Shown piece after piece: positions 25,447-36,277 of a stretch of DNA of 37,882 nt. This DNA is from Legionella quateirensis. Lineage in GTDB: Bacteria; Pseudomonadota; Gammaproteobacteria; Legionellales; Legionellaceae. The stretch's first letter is position 1, and each line of letters starts with the position of its first letter. A program made the position numbers and the translations under genes. Under the pieces are notes generated by a model. It saw only the letters and a list, made by a program, of their open reading frames with translations. It did not search any database and had not been told where the DNA came from. The stretch spans positions 70,239-108,120 of the forward strand of contig NZ_LNYR01000041.1 in the NCBI RefSeq assembly GCF_001467955.1. Direction: 5' to 3'.

Positions 25447-25788
25447 TCAGTGCTCACCTTTCTTCTTTATTTATTTTGCGCGCAAAAACCTCTTGATCTT
25501 AGCAACAATTTATTGATTAGTCTAATTTTTTTCTATAATTAAACAGTATACAACTATTTTATTCCTGATAAAGTTATCAGGATTTACAAAAAAAGCTCAA
25601 CCTCTTCGCGCGTCCGAAGGTGTTTCTAATCTAAAATCAAAATCCTTAATCAAGAACAAATCACTTGATTGAACAACCCCACTCAAGTGTCATTCAAACG
25701 ATCACAACCTTAAAATACACAACCTACACAAGGTTGTGCTCTGTTCCAGATTCCCAATCGTTCAAAAAACACTTGTGTGATCGATCAA
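25447..25788. other. 342-base ftsZ-lpxC spacer rich in inverted repeats
   Basis: No gene seen. It holds CACAACCTT/AAGGTTGTG (25703-25711 and 25730-25738) with a third copy CACAACC at 25718-25724 that can pair with the same arm; CACTTGA/TCAAGTG (25662-25689); a 9-base hairpin TCCTGATAA-AG-TTATCAGGA (25563-25582) shortly upstream of lpxC; and TGATCGATCA (25778-25787) beside the ftsZ stop. The minus-strand hairpin at 25703-25738 is followed by sequence that is not T-rich enough for a strong terminator. The lpxC promoter is expected here. Confidence 0.6.
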
Positions 25789-26994
25789 CTAGGCTTCCTC
25801 TTCCTGACGACGAAGGAAGGCAGGTATATCCAGATAATCAACATCCGGAACACTGTCACTTACAGAACTTTTTTGTTTTGCAGAAGATGTAGATACAGCG
25901 GCACTCTGAGCTTGTTTACGAATTACGGCAGGTCTATCCAATTGATGATAATCAAGGGAACCATCACTTCGGGTGGATTCCATTAATCGTGCTCGTTGGC
26001 CTTGTTGTTGTGGCTGTTGATGACGTTGTCTCATATCGCCCAAACCAGTAACGATCACAGTAACCCGCATTTCATCGGTCATTTCAGGATCAATTACTGT
26101 ACCTACTACTACGGTCGCATCATCAGAAATAAATTCTTTAACCACGTCGCCAACTTCTTCAAACTCTCCTATAGACATATCAAGACCGGCAGTAATGTTG
26201 ACCAGTATTCCTCGTGCTCCAGAAAAATTCACATCTTCCAATAATGGAGAAGCAATTGCAGCCTCAGCTGCCTGTCTTGCTCTTTGCTCGCCAACGGCAC
26301 TTCCAGTTCCCATCATGGCCATGCCCATTTCAGACATTACAGTTCGCACGTCAGCGAAATCCACGTTGATTAAACCGGGACGAGTGATTAAGTCAGAGAT
26401 ACCTTTTACGGCACCAAGCAATACGTTGTTTGCCGCTTTAAACGCATTCAGCAAACTGATATTTTTGCCTAAAACACTTAATAATTTATTGTTAGGAATC
26501 GTGATCAATGAATCGACATGCTCTGCCAAACGACGAATTCCGTCTTCAGCTGCAAGAGCACGTTGTTTCCCTTCAAATGAAAATGGTTTGGTTACCACAG
26601 CAACAGTCAAAATTCCCAATTCTTTGGCAATCTCGGCAAATACTGGAGCGGCTCCTGTTCCGGTCCCGCCTCCCATGCCTGCTGTAATAAATACCATATC
26701 AGCGCCACTTAATATTTCTCGTATATGATCTCTATCTTCTTCCGCAGCTTCACGGCCTATTTGCGGGTTAGCTCCAGCACCCAAGCCTTTAGTCAGTTCG
26801 TCGCCTAATTGAATATGAATTTTTGCATTGGAGCCTTTCAATGCTTGAGCGTCTGTATTAGCACAAATAAACTCTACACCGTCTATATTTTCAGCAACCA
26901 TATGTTCCACAGCGTTACCGCCGCCACCGCCAACACCTACAACTTTTATCACAGCATTATTATCTTGATGGCTGCTTTCCATTAATTCAAACAT
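25789..26994 (-). CDS. ftsZ: Cell division protein FtsZ
   Basis: 401 residues. Tubulin-like GTPase forming the Z ring. The signature GGGTGTG is at 108-114; the N-terminal glycine loop is [14 protein letters not shown], and the T7 loop is in [15 protein letters not shown]. The C-terminus has a Gln/Arg-rich linker and the conserved tail [14 protein letters not shown], which contacts FtsA and ZipA. A strong AGGGGAG precedes the ATG. The 145-base gap after ftsA contains a 7-base-pair hairpin GTTGCAT/ATGCAAC (27057-27074) and could hold extra promoters. Confidence 0.98.
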   Translation of the reverse strand: MFELMESSHQDNNAVIKVVGVGGGGGNAVEHMVAENIDGVEFICANTDAQALKGSNAKIHIQLGDELTKGLGAGANPQIGREAAEEDRDHIREILSGADMVFITAGMGGGTGTGAAPVFAEIAKELGILTVAVVTKPFSFEGKQRALAAEDGIRRLAEHVDSLITIPNNKLLSVLGKNISLLNAFKAANNVLLGAVKGISDLITRPGLINVDFADVRTVMSEMGMAMMGTGSAVGEQRARQAAEAAIASPLLEDVNFSGARGILVNITAGLDMSIGEFEEVGDVVKEFISDDATVVVGTVIDPEMTDEMRVTVIVTGLGDMRQRHQQPQQQGQRARLMESTRSDGSLDYHQLDRPAVIRKQAQSAAVSTSSAKQKSSVSDSVPDVDYLDIPAFLRRQEEEA

Positions 26995-27139
26995 AACCCC
27001 GCTCCCCTAGTGTGCTGCTTTTTTTCTGCTTATCACTTTAAAACAGTTTTGTGTATGTTGCATTATGATGCAACCCCTAATCATGTACTTAATCTTTGTA
27101 AGTATTCTTTAAACGTTTATTTAATAATTTTTTAATTAA

Positions 27140-28378
27140 TTAAAAATTACCTTGAAACCATTCTTTCATTCGTGACCAAATTCCCTTGGTATTATCATTC
27201 AATGCCGGCACATTATATCCTCCTTCATATTGCTGTTGGAAGCCATGAAGTAACAAGCCAACACCGGTAGCAAAAGATGGATTTTCGGTAGCTTCTGCCA
27301 ACCCTGAAACATGATGCGCACATCCTTTTCGAACTGGCATTTCAAAACAAAGTTCCGCAAGTTCAGTAGCACCTCTAACATTAGAAGCCCCACCGGTCAG
27401 TACAATTCCTGCAGCCATTCTGTCTTCAAAACCACTGCGTTTTAATTCATTGCGAACCAAAGAAAATAATTCTTCATATCGAGCTGAAACTACATCAGCT
27501 AGTGCCTTGGCTGATATTTTTCGCCCAGGTCGTTCATTGACACTTGCAACTTCAAGCATTTGGTTTGAATTAGCCAATTCAGGTAAAGCACAAGCGTGAC
27601 TCAATTTAATTGCTTCAGCAGCCTTGGTTGGTGTTCGTAAGGCCATGGCAATATCATTAGTCACCTGATCTCCTGCGATAGGTATTACTGATGTATGCTG
27701 AATTGCACCTTCACAGAATATGGCAATATCAGTAGTACCCCCACCAATATCAATCAAACAGACACCCAGATCTTTCTCATCTTCAGTGAGTACTGCATGA
27801 CTGGATGCCAATTGCTCCAGAATGATGTCGTTCACTTCCAGTCCACATCGACGTACGCATTTTACTATATTCTGGGCGGCGCTGACCGATCCTGTGACAA
27901 TATGCACTCGAGACTCAAGTCGGACACCAGCCATGCCTATAGGTTCACGAATACTTCCTTGATGATCAATTATGAATTCCTGAGGCAGTATATGTAGAAT
28001 TTTTTGATCTGCAGGTATGGCCACAGCCTTGGCTGCATCAATAACCCGTTCGACATCAGCCTGAGATACTTCCTGATCCCGAATAGCAACAATTCCGTGA
28101 GAATTCAAACTGCGTATATGACTACCAGCGATCCCTGCATAAACAGTTCTGACTTCACAGCCAGCCATTAATTCAGCTTCCTGCACTGCACGCTGTATGG
28201 AATTAACTGTGGCTTCTATGTCAACGACGACTCCACGTTTTAAACCGCGAGAAGGATGACGGCCAATTCCAATTATTTCAATCGCTCCATCGGAAGTCAC
28301 TTCACCAATTAAGGCAATTATTTTTGAAGTGCCAATATCCAATCCAGTGATAATATTTTTTTCTATTTTTTTAGCCAT
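27140..28378 (-). CDS. ftsA: Cell division protein FtsA
   Basis: 412 residues from the ATG at 28378, which overlaps the ftsQ stop as TAATG; the upstream extension is unsupported. Actin-like ATPase fold with GLDIGTSKI, IDIGGGTTDIAI and GIVLTGGASN. The C-terminal amphipathic helix SRMKEWFQGNF provides membrane attachment. It anchors FtsZ to the inner membrane and recruits later divisome proteins. Confidence 0.97.
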   Translation of the reverse strand: MAKKIEKNIITGLDIGTSKIIALIGEVTSDGAIEIIGIGRHPSRGLKRGVVVDIEATVNSIQRAVQEAELMAGCEVRTVYAGIAGSHIRSLNSHGIVAIRDQEVSQADVERVIDAAKAVAIPADQKILHILPQEFIIDHQGSIREPIGMAGVRLESRVHIVTGSVSAAQNIVKCVRRCGLEVNDIILEQLASSHAVLTEDEKDLGVCLIDIGGGTTDIAIFCEGAIQHTSVIPIAGDQVTNDIAMALRTPTKAAEAIKLSHACALPELANSNQMLEVASVNERPGRKISAKALADVVSARYEELFSLVRNELKRSGFEDRMAAGIVLTGGASNVRGATELAELCFEMPVRKGCAHHVSGLAEATENPSFATGVGLLLHGFQQQYEGGYNVPALNDNTKGIWSRMKEWFQGNF

Positions 28379-29118
28379 TATCGTCCCGTTTGTTGTTTCC
28401 ACTGCACTGCCATACCACGCGGATAACGTAAATCCACGCTTGCCAACTGATCTGCTTTTTCAGCAAATACTGCAGGATATGCTTTACAAAAACGCAGCAA
28501 TCGCGCCTCTAACTCTTTCTTTCCCAAGTATATTTTTACGCCATTACCCAGTATTAATACCCAGGCCTGATTGTCTCTTAAGCTCAATCCAGAAGCATTT
28601 AAACCATAGGATGATAATATCTTACTCAATTTTTCGTAAACTTGTAAGACGTCTAATTGTTGACCTGTCGGTCCTTTTAGTTTTGGAATGTTTAAATCAG
28701 CTGGAACATCGCCTTCATTAAACAAGGTGCCATCCTCAGTCATCAAGGCATTTCCCCAAATGGCAACCGGATTCTTTTCCACAAGTTTTATTTTTATAGT
28801 ATCAGGCCAGACTCTTTCTACATAGGCACTGTCAATCCAGTTTATTGCATTAAGCTCGTTTTGTAATCGGCTCACCGGCAAAGCAAAAAAACTGGCGCTT
28901 AAATGTTTTGCCAACACGCCTTCCAATTCTTTATGACTCACATGTTCATAACTGGCAGCTACTTTAATCGTAGTAATTGGGAAACGATCTGCATCAGCAA
29001 GATATAAATAGCCCAGGCGCCCGGCTAACAGCACGGCGCTTACAATCAATAACCCCAACAGGCCGACATATCGCAGCCCATCGGAATCAACATCCTTTAT
29101 CTTGATGTTCTCTTTCAC
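28378..29118 (-). CDS. ftsQ: Cell division protein FtsQ
   Basis: 246 residues: a short cytoplasmic start, one membrane helix (about 17-38, [17 protein letters not shown]), a POTRA domain opening [17 protein letters not shown], then the FtsQ beta domain ([19 protein letters not shown]). It bridges early and late divisome parts with FtsB and FtsL. The start codon is GTG overlapping the ddl stop as GTGA, with no clear ribosome site, so translation is coupled. Confidence 0.94.
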   Translation of the reverse strand: MKENIKIKDVDSDGLRYVGLLGLLIVSAVLLAGRLGYLYLADADRFPITTIKVAASYEHVSHKELEGVLAKHLSASFFALPVSRLQNELNAINWIDSAYVERVWPDTIKIKLVEKNPVAIWGNALMTEDGTLFNEGDVPADLNIPKLKGPTGQQLDVLQVYEKLSKILSSYGLNASGLSLRDNQAWVLILGNGVKIYLGKKELEARLLRFCKAYPAVFAEKADQLASVDLRYPRGMAVQWKQQTGR

Positions 29119-30209
29119 AGGTAATTGGTCACTAAATGTTGTCGACAGTTTTGGTGTGTCATTGCAATTTGAATCAGTTCATCAAGCAGATCAGGGTAAG
29201 TCAAACCACTTGCTTGCCACAATTTTGGATACATACTTATTGAAGTAAAACCAGGCAATGTATTGATTTCATTAAAATAAATTTCTTCTGTTTTATCATT
29301 CACAAAAAAATCAACTCTCGCCATTCCTTTGCATTTTAATCTGGAAAAAATCTCAGCGGCAGCCTGTTTTAATCGTTCGTCCAATTTATTATTTAATAGC
29401 GCTGGAATAATTAAATCGGTCTGACCACTTTCCAGATATTTCGCAGTATAAGAATAAAAGCCATCGGGATGATTCACCCGAATTTCTCCCACAACACTGA
29501 CTCGTGGCGTGGCAGAAGGTTTGATATTTTCTAATACCGCCAATTCAATTTCTCGACCCTGAATGTATTCCTCAACCAGGATTTCCTCGTCATAGCGTAA
29601 GGCATCATCTACAGCGGCAACCAATTCAGCCATATTTTTGGCTTTATGAATACCCACACTGGATCCTAATGAGCAGGGTTTTACAAATAAGGGCCAGCCA
29701 AACTCCGCGGAAACTTCGCTACAAAATTGCTGTCTTTCAGCCGAAGTGGTATGCCATGATAATAATTTATACTGAGCAGAATGAAGGCCATTAATACATG
29801 CTACTCGTCTTGCCATATCCTTATCCATACCAATGGCTGAAGGCAATACATCACAGCCAACATAGGCAACTCCCGCCAGCTCGAGCAAACCTTGCAAACT
29901 GCCGTCTTCGTATAATGGACCATGTACTACAGGAAAAACCACATCGGCTTCAACGGCCAGGCGACCATTACTTACCAGACTATCTAACGGTTTAGAATGT
30001 TCTGTTATTACGGGGAGTTTTTCTTTATAGTTCAGTAAATCGGCATAAGTGTGCAAATGAAACTGGCCATTTTTATCCATTGCTATTGGAATAATATGAT
30101 ATTTCTCAGAATTCAAATGCCTGAGAACCGATGATGCTGAAATTAATGACACTTCATGCTCACCTGATTTTCCACCATAAAGCAAAACAAGGTTGATAAG
30201 CTTAGACAT
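29115..30209 (-). CDS. ddl: D-alanine-D-alanine ligase
   Basis: 364 residues, ATP-grasp ligase making the D-Ala-D-Ala end of the stem peptide. Motifs: [49 protein letters not shown] and the Mg-binding [20 protein letters not shown]. The length and the inserted loop are those of DdlA-type enzymes, not of the roughly 306-residue DdlB usually found at this cluster position. Its ATG overlaps the murB stop (TAATG). Confidence 0.95.
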   Translation of the reverse strand: MSKLINLVLLYGGKSGEHEVSLISASSVLRHLNSEKYHIIPIAMDKNGQFHLHTYADLLNYKEKLPVITEHSKPLDSLVSNGRLAVEADVVFPVVHGPLYEDGSLQGLLELAGVAYVGCDVLPSAIGMDKDMARRVACINGLHSAQYKLLSWHTTSAERQQFCSEVSAEFGWPLFVKPCSLGSSVGIHKAKNMAELVAAVDDALRYDEEILVEEYIQGREIELAVLENIKPSATPRVSVVGEIRVNHPDGFYSYTAKYLESGQTDLIIPALLNNKLDERLKQAAAEIFSRLKCKGMARVDFFVNDKTEEIYFNEINTLPGFTSISMYPKLWQASGLTYPDLLDELIQIAMTHQNCRQHLVTNYL

Positions 30210-31120
30210 TAACAGTCTCCAATAATATGTACTTCGTGCATCAACTCTATAGTTGTTTGCTCTTTAACTTTAGTTTGCACCAAATGAATCAATGCTTCAA
30301 TATCTGCAGCAGATGCAGTTCCCTCATGATTGATAATAAAATTGGCATGCTTCTGAGAGACAACTGCTCCTCCTATCTGAAATCCTTTCAAGCCACATGA
30401 TTCGATAAGCCGCGCAGCATAATTTCCAGGGGGATTTCTAAATACTGAACCACAATTGTATTCATTTGTTGGTTGAGTATTGGTGCGATGTGCCAACAAA
30501 TCTTTTATGACCTGTAGCGAAGTCTCTTTGTTACCCGGGGACAATTTAAAAGTAGCGGAAATAAACCACTCATTGTCCAATCCAGCCACATGTCTGTAAG
30601 CGACTTCAAATTCTTCTGGTTTTCTTACTCTAATCTCACCATGGCGGTTAATTGTTTGAACCTCGATTACTGATTGCCATGTTTCGCCACCATGACAGCC
30701 CGCATTCATTCTCAAAGCACCGCCCATGGTACCTGGAATACCAGCCCAGAATTCTCCGCCGGAAAGATTATTGCGTGCAGTAAACCGTGCCATACTGGCG
30801 CAGGACACGCCCGCTTCAACTCGGACAGTATCCTCATTTAACAGGCTAATTTCTTTTAAACAGCCCTGAGTAACTACTACTGTACCTGAAAAACCTTTAT
30901 CACGTATTAAAGAGTTAGAACCTAAGCCCAACCATAACAAGGGTTCATTCTTGGGAAGCTGACGAAGGAATACAACTAAATCAGCCAGATGAGCTGGCTT
31001 ATAAAGTCGAGTTGCAGGCCCGCCCACACGCCAGGTTGTATAATCAGCCAACGGCTCATTAAACAGCAATGTACCCTGACATTCAGCAGCAAGACCACAA
31101 TCCTTTTCCATTATGCTCAT
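30209..31120 (-). CDS. murB: UDP-N-acetylenolpyruvoylglucosamine reductase MurB
   Basis: 303 residues from the ATG at 31120, which has GGTGAG 7 bases upstream; a GTG at 31132 overlapping the murC stop (GTGA) is the alternative. FAD enzyme with [48 protein letters not shown] (catalytic Ser) and a late catalytic Glu (near HEVHI). The short form without the extra Tyr loop suggests a type II MurB. It reduces enolpyruvyl-UDP-GlcNAc to UDP-MurNAc. Placed between murC and ddl. Confidence 0.95.
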   Translation of the reverse strand: MSIMEKDCGLAAECQGTLLFNEPLADYTTWRVGGPATRLYKPAHLADLVVFLRQLPKNEPLLWLGLGSNSLIRDKGFSGTVVVTQGCLKEISLLNEDTVRVEAGVSCASMARFTARNNLSGGEFWAGIPGTMGGALRMNAGCHGGETWQSVIEVQTINRHGEIRVRKPEEFEVAYRHVAGLDNEWFISATFKLSPGNKETSLQVIKDLLAHRTNTQPTNEYNCGSVFRNPPGNYAARLIESCGLKGFQIGGAVVSQKHANFIINHEGTASAADIEALIHLVQTKVKEQTTIELMHEVHIIGDC

Positions 31121-31128
31121 GTTAATTC

Positions 31129-32538
31129 TCACCCTTTTTTCATCAGGTTTACTGCCATTTGGCCAATATTTCCAGCCCCCTGCATCAAAATAACATCGCC
31201 GTCCTTAATAAATTCATCCAGTTTTTCTTTTAGAGACTGTTCAGTAACCATGGTCACTCTTCTGTCGTTATCCCTGATTCCCTTGGCTAATCCCTCACTT
31301 GAAATACCTGGAATAGCTTTCTCACCCGCAGCATAGATATCAAATAAAAACAGCTCGTCAGAAAGACTTAAAACATCTATAAATTGATTATATAAAGATT
31401 GTGTTCGGGTATAACGGTGCGGTTGAAATACATGCACCAAACGTTTATCTGGCCAAACACGTCTGAACGCATCGATAGTAGATAATATTTCTTGTGGATG
31501 ATGTCCATAATCATCAACGACTATAGCAGAGCCGTGTTCAAACTGTCTTTCACCCAGCATTTGAAATCGTCGTCCTACACCCTGAAATTTTTTCAGACCA
31601 CGAATAATGGAATCATCATCGACACCCAGCTCTGTTGCAATTGCAATCGCAGCCAGGGCATTCAACACATTATGACGACCAGGATACTGAAACTCAATCG
31701 ATAATTGCGAATAAGGGGCTGGTCGAATCACAGTGAACTGACTGAGCATTTCATTTTGTGTCCAGTTCACAGCGCGATAATGAGCCTCCTCTTTAAATCC
31801 ATAAGTTAGAGTAGGTCTTTGGATTGCCGGAAGAATTTTTTGAATTTCTTCATCTTCAATGCACACCACAGCCAGACCATAAAAAGGTAAATGGTGTAAA
31901 AATTCAAGGAATGTGGTTCTTAATTTATCAAAATCATCCTCATAGGTATCCATATGATCAGCATCTATGTTGGTAACCACAGCCATCATAGGTTTTAAAA
32001 ATAAAAATGAAGCGTCGCTTTCATCTGCCTCAACTACAAAATAAGCGGATTTACCCAGTTGCGCGTTGCTGCCACAGCTGTTTAATTTTCCACCGATAAC
32101 AAAACTGGGATCGAGTCCCCCTTCAGCAAGAAGGCTACTGACCAGACTTGTAGTCGTGGTTTTTCCGTGAGTACCCGCAATAGCAATCCCATGTCTGAAT
32201 CGCATTAACTCAGCCAGCATTGCTGCTCTTGGAATAACGGGGATCATTAATTCACGTGCGGCAATAATCTCCGGATTATTCATATCAACTGCCGAAGAAC
32301 GCACTACAACATCAGCACCCTGAATATTCTCAACTCTATGGCCTATATGAACCTGTATACCCAATGATTTTAAACGCTGTACCGTGCTGCTTTCACCAAT
32401 ATCAGAACCCGTGATACGATAACCTTGATTATGCAACACTTCAGCAATACCGCACATGCCAACGCCACCAATACCAACAAAATGAATTTGTTCTACACGC
32501 CCCATCCTTGTAGATAAAAATGGTCCTGAATTATTCAC
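31129..32538 (-). CDS. murC: UDP-N-acetylmuramate-L-alanine ligase MurC
   Basis: 469 residues. N-terminal UDP-binding GIGGVGMCGIAEVLHNQGY, ATP loop AGTHGKTTTTS (about 116-126), the acidic VVEADESDASFL and the C-terminal VDDYGHHPQE. It adds L-Ala to UDP-MurNAc. The start is GTG, 9 bases after the ftsW stop and preceded by a GGGGGA site; an ATG 11 codons inside is the alternative but would cut close to the first strand. Confidence 0.96.
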   Translation of the reverse strand: MNNSGPFLSTRMGRVEQIHFVGIGGVGMCGIAEVLHNQGYRITGSDIGESSTVQRLKSLGIQVHIGHRVENIQGADVVVRSSAVDMNNPEIIAARELMIPVIPRAAMLAELMRFRHGIAIAGTHGKTTTTSLVSSLLAEGGLDPSFVIGGKLNSCGSNAQLGKSAYFVVEADESDASFLFLKPMMAVVTNIDADHMDTYEDDFDKLRTTFLEFLHHLPFYGLAVVCIEDEEIQKILPAIQRPTLTYGFKEEAHYRAVNWTQNEMLSQFTVIRPAPYSQLSIEFQYPGRHNVLNALAAIAIATELGVDDDSIIRGLKKFQGVGRRFQMLGERQFEHGSAIVVDDYGHHPQEILSTIDAFRRVWPDKRLVHVFQPHRYTRTQSLYNQFIDVLSLSDELFLFDIYAAGEKAIPGISSEGLAKGIRDNDRRVTMVTEQSLKEKLDEFIKDGDVILMQGAGNIGQMAVNLMKKG

Positions 32539-32547
32539 AATTCCCCC

Positions 32548-33723
32548 TTATGCCGTTTGCGTTCTCAATCCAAGAGACTGCCAACGATTTTCATGGTCTA
32601 TACGCAATAACAATGCGACAACCACACAATTAATCACCATACTGGCACCACCATAACTAAGTAATGGCAGAGTTAGCCCTTTTGTAGGCAACAAACCCGC
32701 ATTTACTCCCATATTGATTGCAGCCTGCAAGGCCAACCAAAAAGTCAGACCGTATGCTGTATATGAAGCAAAAAGGCGATCTTGGACATGGGCTGTATAT
32801 GCGATATTAAGTCCCCTAAATACAAGTATACTATACAATAGCATTACTACTAAAATTCCAAACAAACCCAATTCTTCAGCAAGTACAGCAAATAAAAAAT
32901 CAGTATGTGCTTCAGGTAAATACATCAGCTTTTGAATGCTTTCCCCCAGACCTGAACCAAACCAGCCGCCACGACCAAACGCGATCAACGACTGAGTGAG
33001 CTGATATCCGCTGTTATACTGATCAGCCCAAGGATCCAGAAAGGCAGTTAACCTGGCGACACGATACGGTGATGAAATGGCAAGAAGCGCAAGAGCGCCG
33101 ATCACTACAATCATTAAACCAATATAATACCTTAATTTCACTCCCGCCAGGAAAAGCATGGCCATTACCGTTCCTGAGATAACAACAGTAGCTCCAAAAT
33201 CCGGTTCCAGCAGCAATAAAAATGAAACAACGCCCAGAATTACCATTGGCTTGATAAAGCCGAAAATACTTCCACTAACCGCTTCCTGCTGCCGTACCAA
33301 ATAGCCGGCCAGATAAAAAATCATGGTTAATTTTGCCATTTCCGACACTTGAATGCCTATGGGTCCAAAAGCAAGCCAACGCCTGCTCCCATTCACGGTT
33401 CTCCCGATCCCAGGAACCAATACAACAAGCAACATGACCAAACAGATGATCAACATGGGCATGCTTATTTTTTCCCAAAAACTGCTGTCAGTTCGTACCA
33501 CAACCAATGCCAACATTAGGCCAAAAAATAAATAACAGGCCTGACGAATTAAAAAATGAAAGGGTTGCTGGAAGTATTTTGTCGAGATCATCACCGAGCT
33601 GGAAGCGACCATCATCAAGCCAATAATTAATAAACCAAAAACAGCACCAATCAACCACTTATCATAAAGTGATATTGGTTTACTTACGGGTTTACCTCTT
33701 TGATTTAAATGTCTCGGTCGCAT
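32548..33723 (-). CDS. ftsW: Peptidoglycan glycosyltransferase FtsW (SEDS)
   Basis: 391 residues with about ten membrane helices. SEDS-family landmarks: GSRRWLAFGPIGIQVSEMAK, LEPDFGATVV, the region GYQLTQSLIAFGRGGWFGSGLGES and the late LPLLSYGGASM. It polymerises septal glycan from lipid II together with PBP3. The following gene is murC only 9 bases away, so murG, normally here, is absent. Confidence 0.96.
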   Translation of the reverse strand: MRPRHLNQRGKPVSKPISLYDKWLIGAVFGLLIIGLMMVASSSVMISTKYFQQPFHFLIRQACYLFFGLMLALVVVRTDSSFWEKISMPMLIICLVMLLVVLVPGIGRTVNGSRRWLAFGPIGIQVSEMAKLTMIFYLAGYLVRQQEAVSGSIFGFIKPMVILGVVSFLLLLEPDFGATVVISGTVMAMLFLAGVKLRYYIGLMIVVIGALALLAISSPYRVARLTAFLDPWADQYNSGYQLTQSLIAFGRGGWFGSGLGESIQKLMYLPEAHTDFLFAVLAEELGLFGILVVMLLYSILVFRGLNIAYTAHVQDRLFASYTAYGLTFWLALQAAINMGVNAGLLPTKGLTLPLLSYGGASMVINCVVVALLLRIDHENRWQSLGLRTQTA

Positions 33724-33728
33724 TCTGC

Positions 33729-35072
33729 CTACAATCCATTAACGGAGGAAGCAAATACATCCCCCCTATGATTAAAATCACGAAACATATCCAGACTCGC
33801 GCAGGCTGGCGATAACAAAACAACATCGCCTGGTTTTGCACAGGTCTTCGCCAATACCACAGCATTATCAAGCGAGGACGCGCGAACTACAGGCACAACA
33901 TGAGCAAGAGCAGCTTCCATTTTGTCAGCATCCTCACCAATGAGCACTATAGAACGAACAAAATCCGCAATTGGTTTTGTCAAATCGTTAAAATCAGCGC
34001 CTTTGCCTTGCCCCCCAGCGATAAGAACAATTTTACCTTGCATAGCCCCCCCTATTCCATTAATGGCAGAGATTGTTGCACCTACATTTGTTCCTTTTGA
34101 ATCGTTTATCCACTCTACACCATCCAGAGATCTCACCCATTGACAGCGATGAGGTAACCCTGCAAATGTTTTTAAAACCTGAAGAATGTGTTGTTCTGGA
34201 ACTCCGGCTGCTTCAGCCAGAGCACATGCTGCAAGCGCATTGAGCCAATTATGTACTCCTTTGATCAATAAGGAGTCTACGGACACGAGACATTCACTTC
34301 CTTTTGCCAGATAAATGGTTTCATCTTTGGAAATTAAACCCCAATTCTCCCGGGTAGGAACATCACTGCCAAAAGATACACGGTGTATACCTGGATTCGA
34401 TGTCTCATTGGGGATAGTCGCCTCATCCTGACGATTTACAATGGCTGTTTTAGCTCGATGATATATACGTTGTTTGGCCTGTGTATAGGCCTCCATAGTG
34501 TGATGTCTGTCTAAATGATCAGGAGTTACGTTAAGAATTGTTGCCGCGACAGGAGATAAAGAATAAGTCAGATCCAGCTGAAAACTGGATAATTCCAGAA
34601 CCCATAAATCATACTGATGCTCATCAACCAGCATATCCAGAACGGGGGTACCAATGTTACCTGCGACAGCAACACGGAAGCCAGCAGCCTTCGCCATATC
34701 GCCTACCAGGGTAGTCACTGTAGACTTGCCATTTGTTCCTGTAATCGCTATTACTGGTGTATTAATCTCTTTAGCCAAACATTCAATATCACCATAAACG
34801 TTTACGCCTGATTGTATCGCCTGTTTTATAAAAGGTGTATCAAGAGATAATCCAGGACTGGTAATAATATCCGTTAATTGGCTTAATTGTTCCTCAGGTA
34901 GCGATTGAAGATAAACAGGAACATGAGGAAATTCTGCTTTAAATTCAGCCAGTCCAGGAGCCTCTTTTCGAGTATCATATACTATAAAGGATTTATTCTT
35001 CCTATGCAGGTACCGTGCTATAGATAATCCTGTTTTGCCTAAGCCTGCGACTAAATATAAAGTATGATTCAT
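33729..35072 (-). CDS. murD: UDP-N-acetylmuramoylalanine-D-glutamate ligase MurD
   Basis: 447 residues. N-terminal GLGKTGLSIARYLH, ATP loop ITGTNGKSTVTTLVG (about 110), LELSSFQLD and the C-terminal WINDSKGTNVGAT. It adds D-Glu to UDP-MurNAc-L-Ala. AAGGTGC precedes the ATG; its stop lies 5 bases before ftsW. Confidence 0.97.
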   Translation of the reverse strand: MNHTLYLVAGLGKTGLSIARYLHRKNKSFIVYDTRKEAPGLAEFKAEFPHVPVYLQSLPEEQLSQLTDIITSPGLSLDTPFIKQAIQSGVNVYGDIECLAKEINTPVIAITGTNGKSTVTTLVGDMAKAAGFRVAVAGNIGTPVLDMLVDEHQYDLWVLELSSFQLDLTYSLSPVAATILNVTPDHLDRHHTMEAYTQAKQRIYHRAKTAIVNRQDEATIPNETSNPGIHRVSFGSDVPTRENWGLISKDETIYLAKGSECLVSVDSLLIKGVHNWLNALAACALAEAAGVPEQHILQVLKTFAGLPHRCQWVRSLDGVEWINDSKGTNVGATISAINGIGGAMQGKIVLIAGGQGKGADFNDLTKPIADFVRSIVLIGEDADKMEAALAHVVPVVRASSLDNAVVLAKTCAKPGDVVLLSPACASLDMFRDFNHRGDVFASSVNGL

Positions 35073-35085
35073 GAATGCACCTTGC

Positions 35086-36171
35086 CTATCGTAGTTTTAA
35101 TGTAGCCAAACCGCATAACACAAATACAACAGTAATAATCCAAAATCTGACTATGACTTTAGGTTCCGACCAACCTTTTAATTCAAAATGATGATGTAAC
35201 GGAGCCATGCGAAACAATCGTTTACCGTGAGACATTTTAAAATACCCCACCTGCAAAATAACCGAGATTGTTTCAATAACAAATAATCCACCCATTATTA
35301 ATAACACAAGTTCCTGCCTTACGACTACAGCCACTATGCCCAATGCTGCGCCTAAAGCCAGTGAACCGACATCCCCCATAAATACCTGTGCGGGATAACT
35401 GTTATACCAAAGAAATCCTAAACCTGCTCCGACAATTGACGAGCAAAAAATGGTTAACTCACCTGTATTGGGTACAAACGGAATAGCCAAATAATTGGAA
35501 TACACCGAATTACTGGAAGCGTATGCAAAAACACCCAAGGCGCCCGCTACCATAACTATAGGCATAATTGCCAATCCATCCAATCCATCCGTTAAATTTA
35601 CTGCATTGCTACTACCTACAATAACAAAATAAGCAAGAATTGGAAATAAAATACCCAGATCCAAGGTCACTGTTTTAAAAAATGGCAAAATCAATTGGGT
35701 GTTCACTGGCAAATTGGCATTCATATATAAATAAAATACTGCAATCACCGCAATAACGGACTGCCAAAAATATTTCCAGCGACCCGGCAGACCTTTACTG
35801 TTTTTTAGTACCAGCTTACGATAATCATCAACCCAACCAACTACACCATTACCCAGAGTTACCAACAATACCAACCACAAACTGGATTGTCTTAAATCAC
35901 ACCAAAGCAGACAACTGACTGTAACAGCCAATAATATCAATACCCCACCCATAGTAGGCGTACCTGCTTTAGATAAATGCGATTGAGGGCCATCATTACG
36001 CACCATTTGGCCAATCTGCAACCCACGCAACCAGTTAATCATCAAGGGACCGCACAATAGACCGACCATTAATGCCGTTAAAGAAGCTAATATGGATCTG
36101 AAAGTCAGGTATTGAAAAACTCTTAACGCATGATACTGTCCTTGAAATAGCTGCGTTAGCCAATAGAGCAT
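35086..36171 (-). CDS. mraY: Phospho-N-acetylmuramoyl-pentapeptide transferase MraY
   Basis: 361 residues, ten membrane helices. Signature segments: [31 protein letters not shown] with the catalytic Asp pair, [13 protein letters not shown] and the C-terminal HHHFELKGW. It makes lipid I on undecaprenyl phosphate in the inner membrane. AGGA precedes the ATG. A 106-base spacer separates it from murF. Confidence 0.97.
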   Translation of the reverse strand: MLYWLTQLFQGQYHALRVFQYLTFRSILASLTALMVGLLCGPLMINWLRGLQIGQMVRNDGPQSHLSKAGTPTMGGVLILLAVTVSCLLWCDLRQSSLWLVLLVTLGNGVVGWVDDYRKLVLKNSKGLPGRWKYFWQSVIAVIAVFYLYMNANLPVNTQLILPFFKTVTLDLGILFPILAYFVIVGSSNAVNLTDGLDGLAIMPIVMVAGALGVFAYASSNSVYSNYLAIPFVPNTGELTIFCSSIVGAGLGFLWYNSYPAQVFMGDVGSLALGAALGIVAVVVRQELVLLIMGGLFVIETISVILQVGYFKMSHGKRLFRMAPLHHHFELKGWSEPKVIVRFWIITVVFVLCGLATLKLR

Positions 36172-36277
36172 AATTTTTCCTCATGTTAATAATTAGGGTT
36201 GTGCTTTTTTACACTACTGTTAAAAACAAACCCTGAGTGGGGCAAAAAGCGACCAAGCATATCACATTCAAATCGAA

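Noticed and set aside
26195..26728. 177-codon plus-strand ORF antisense to ftsZ
   Set aside because: A shadow of a highly conserved gene with no start signals.
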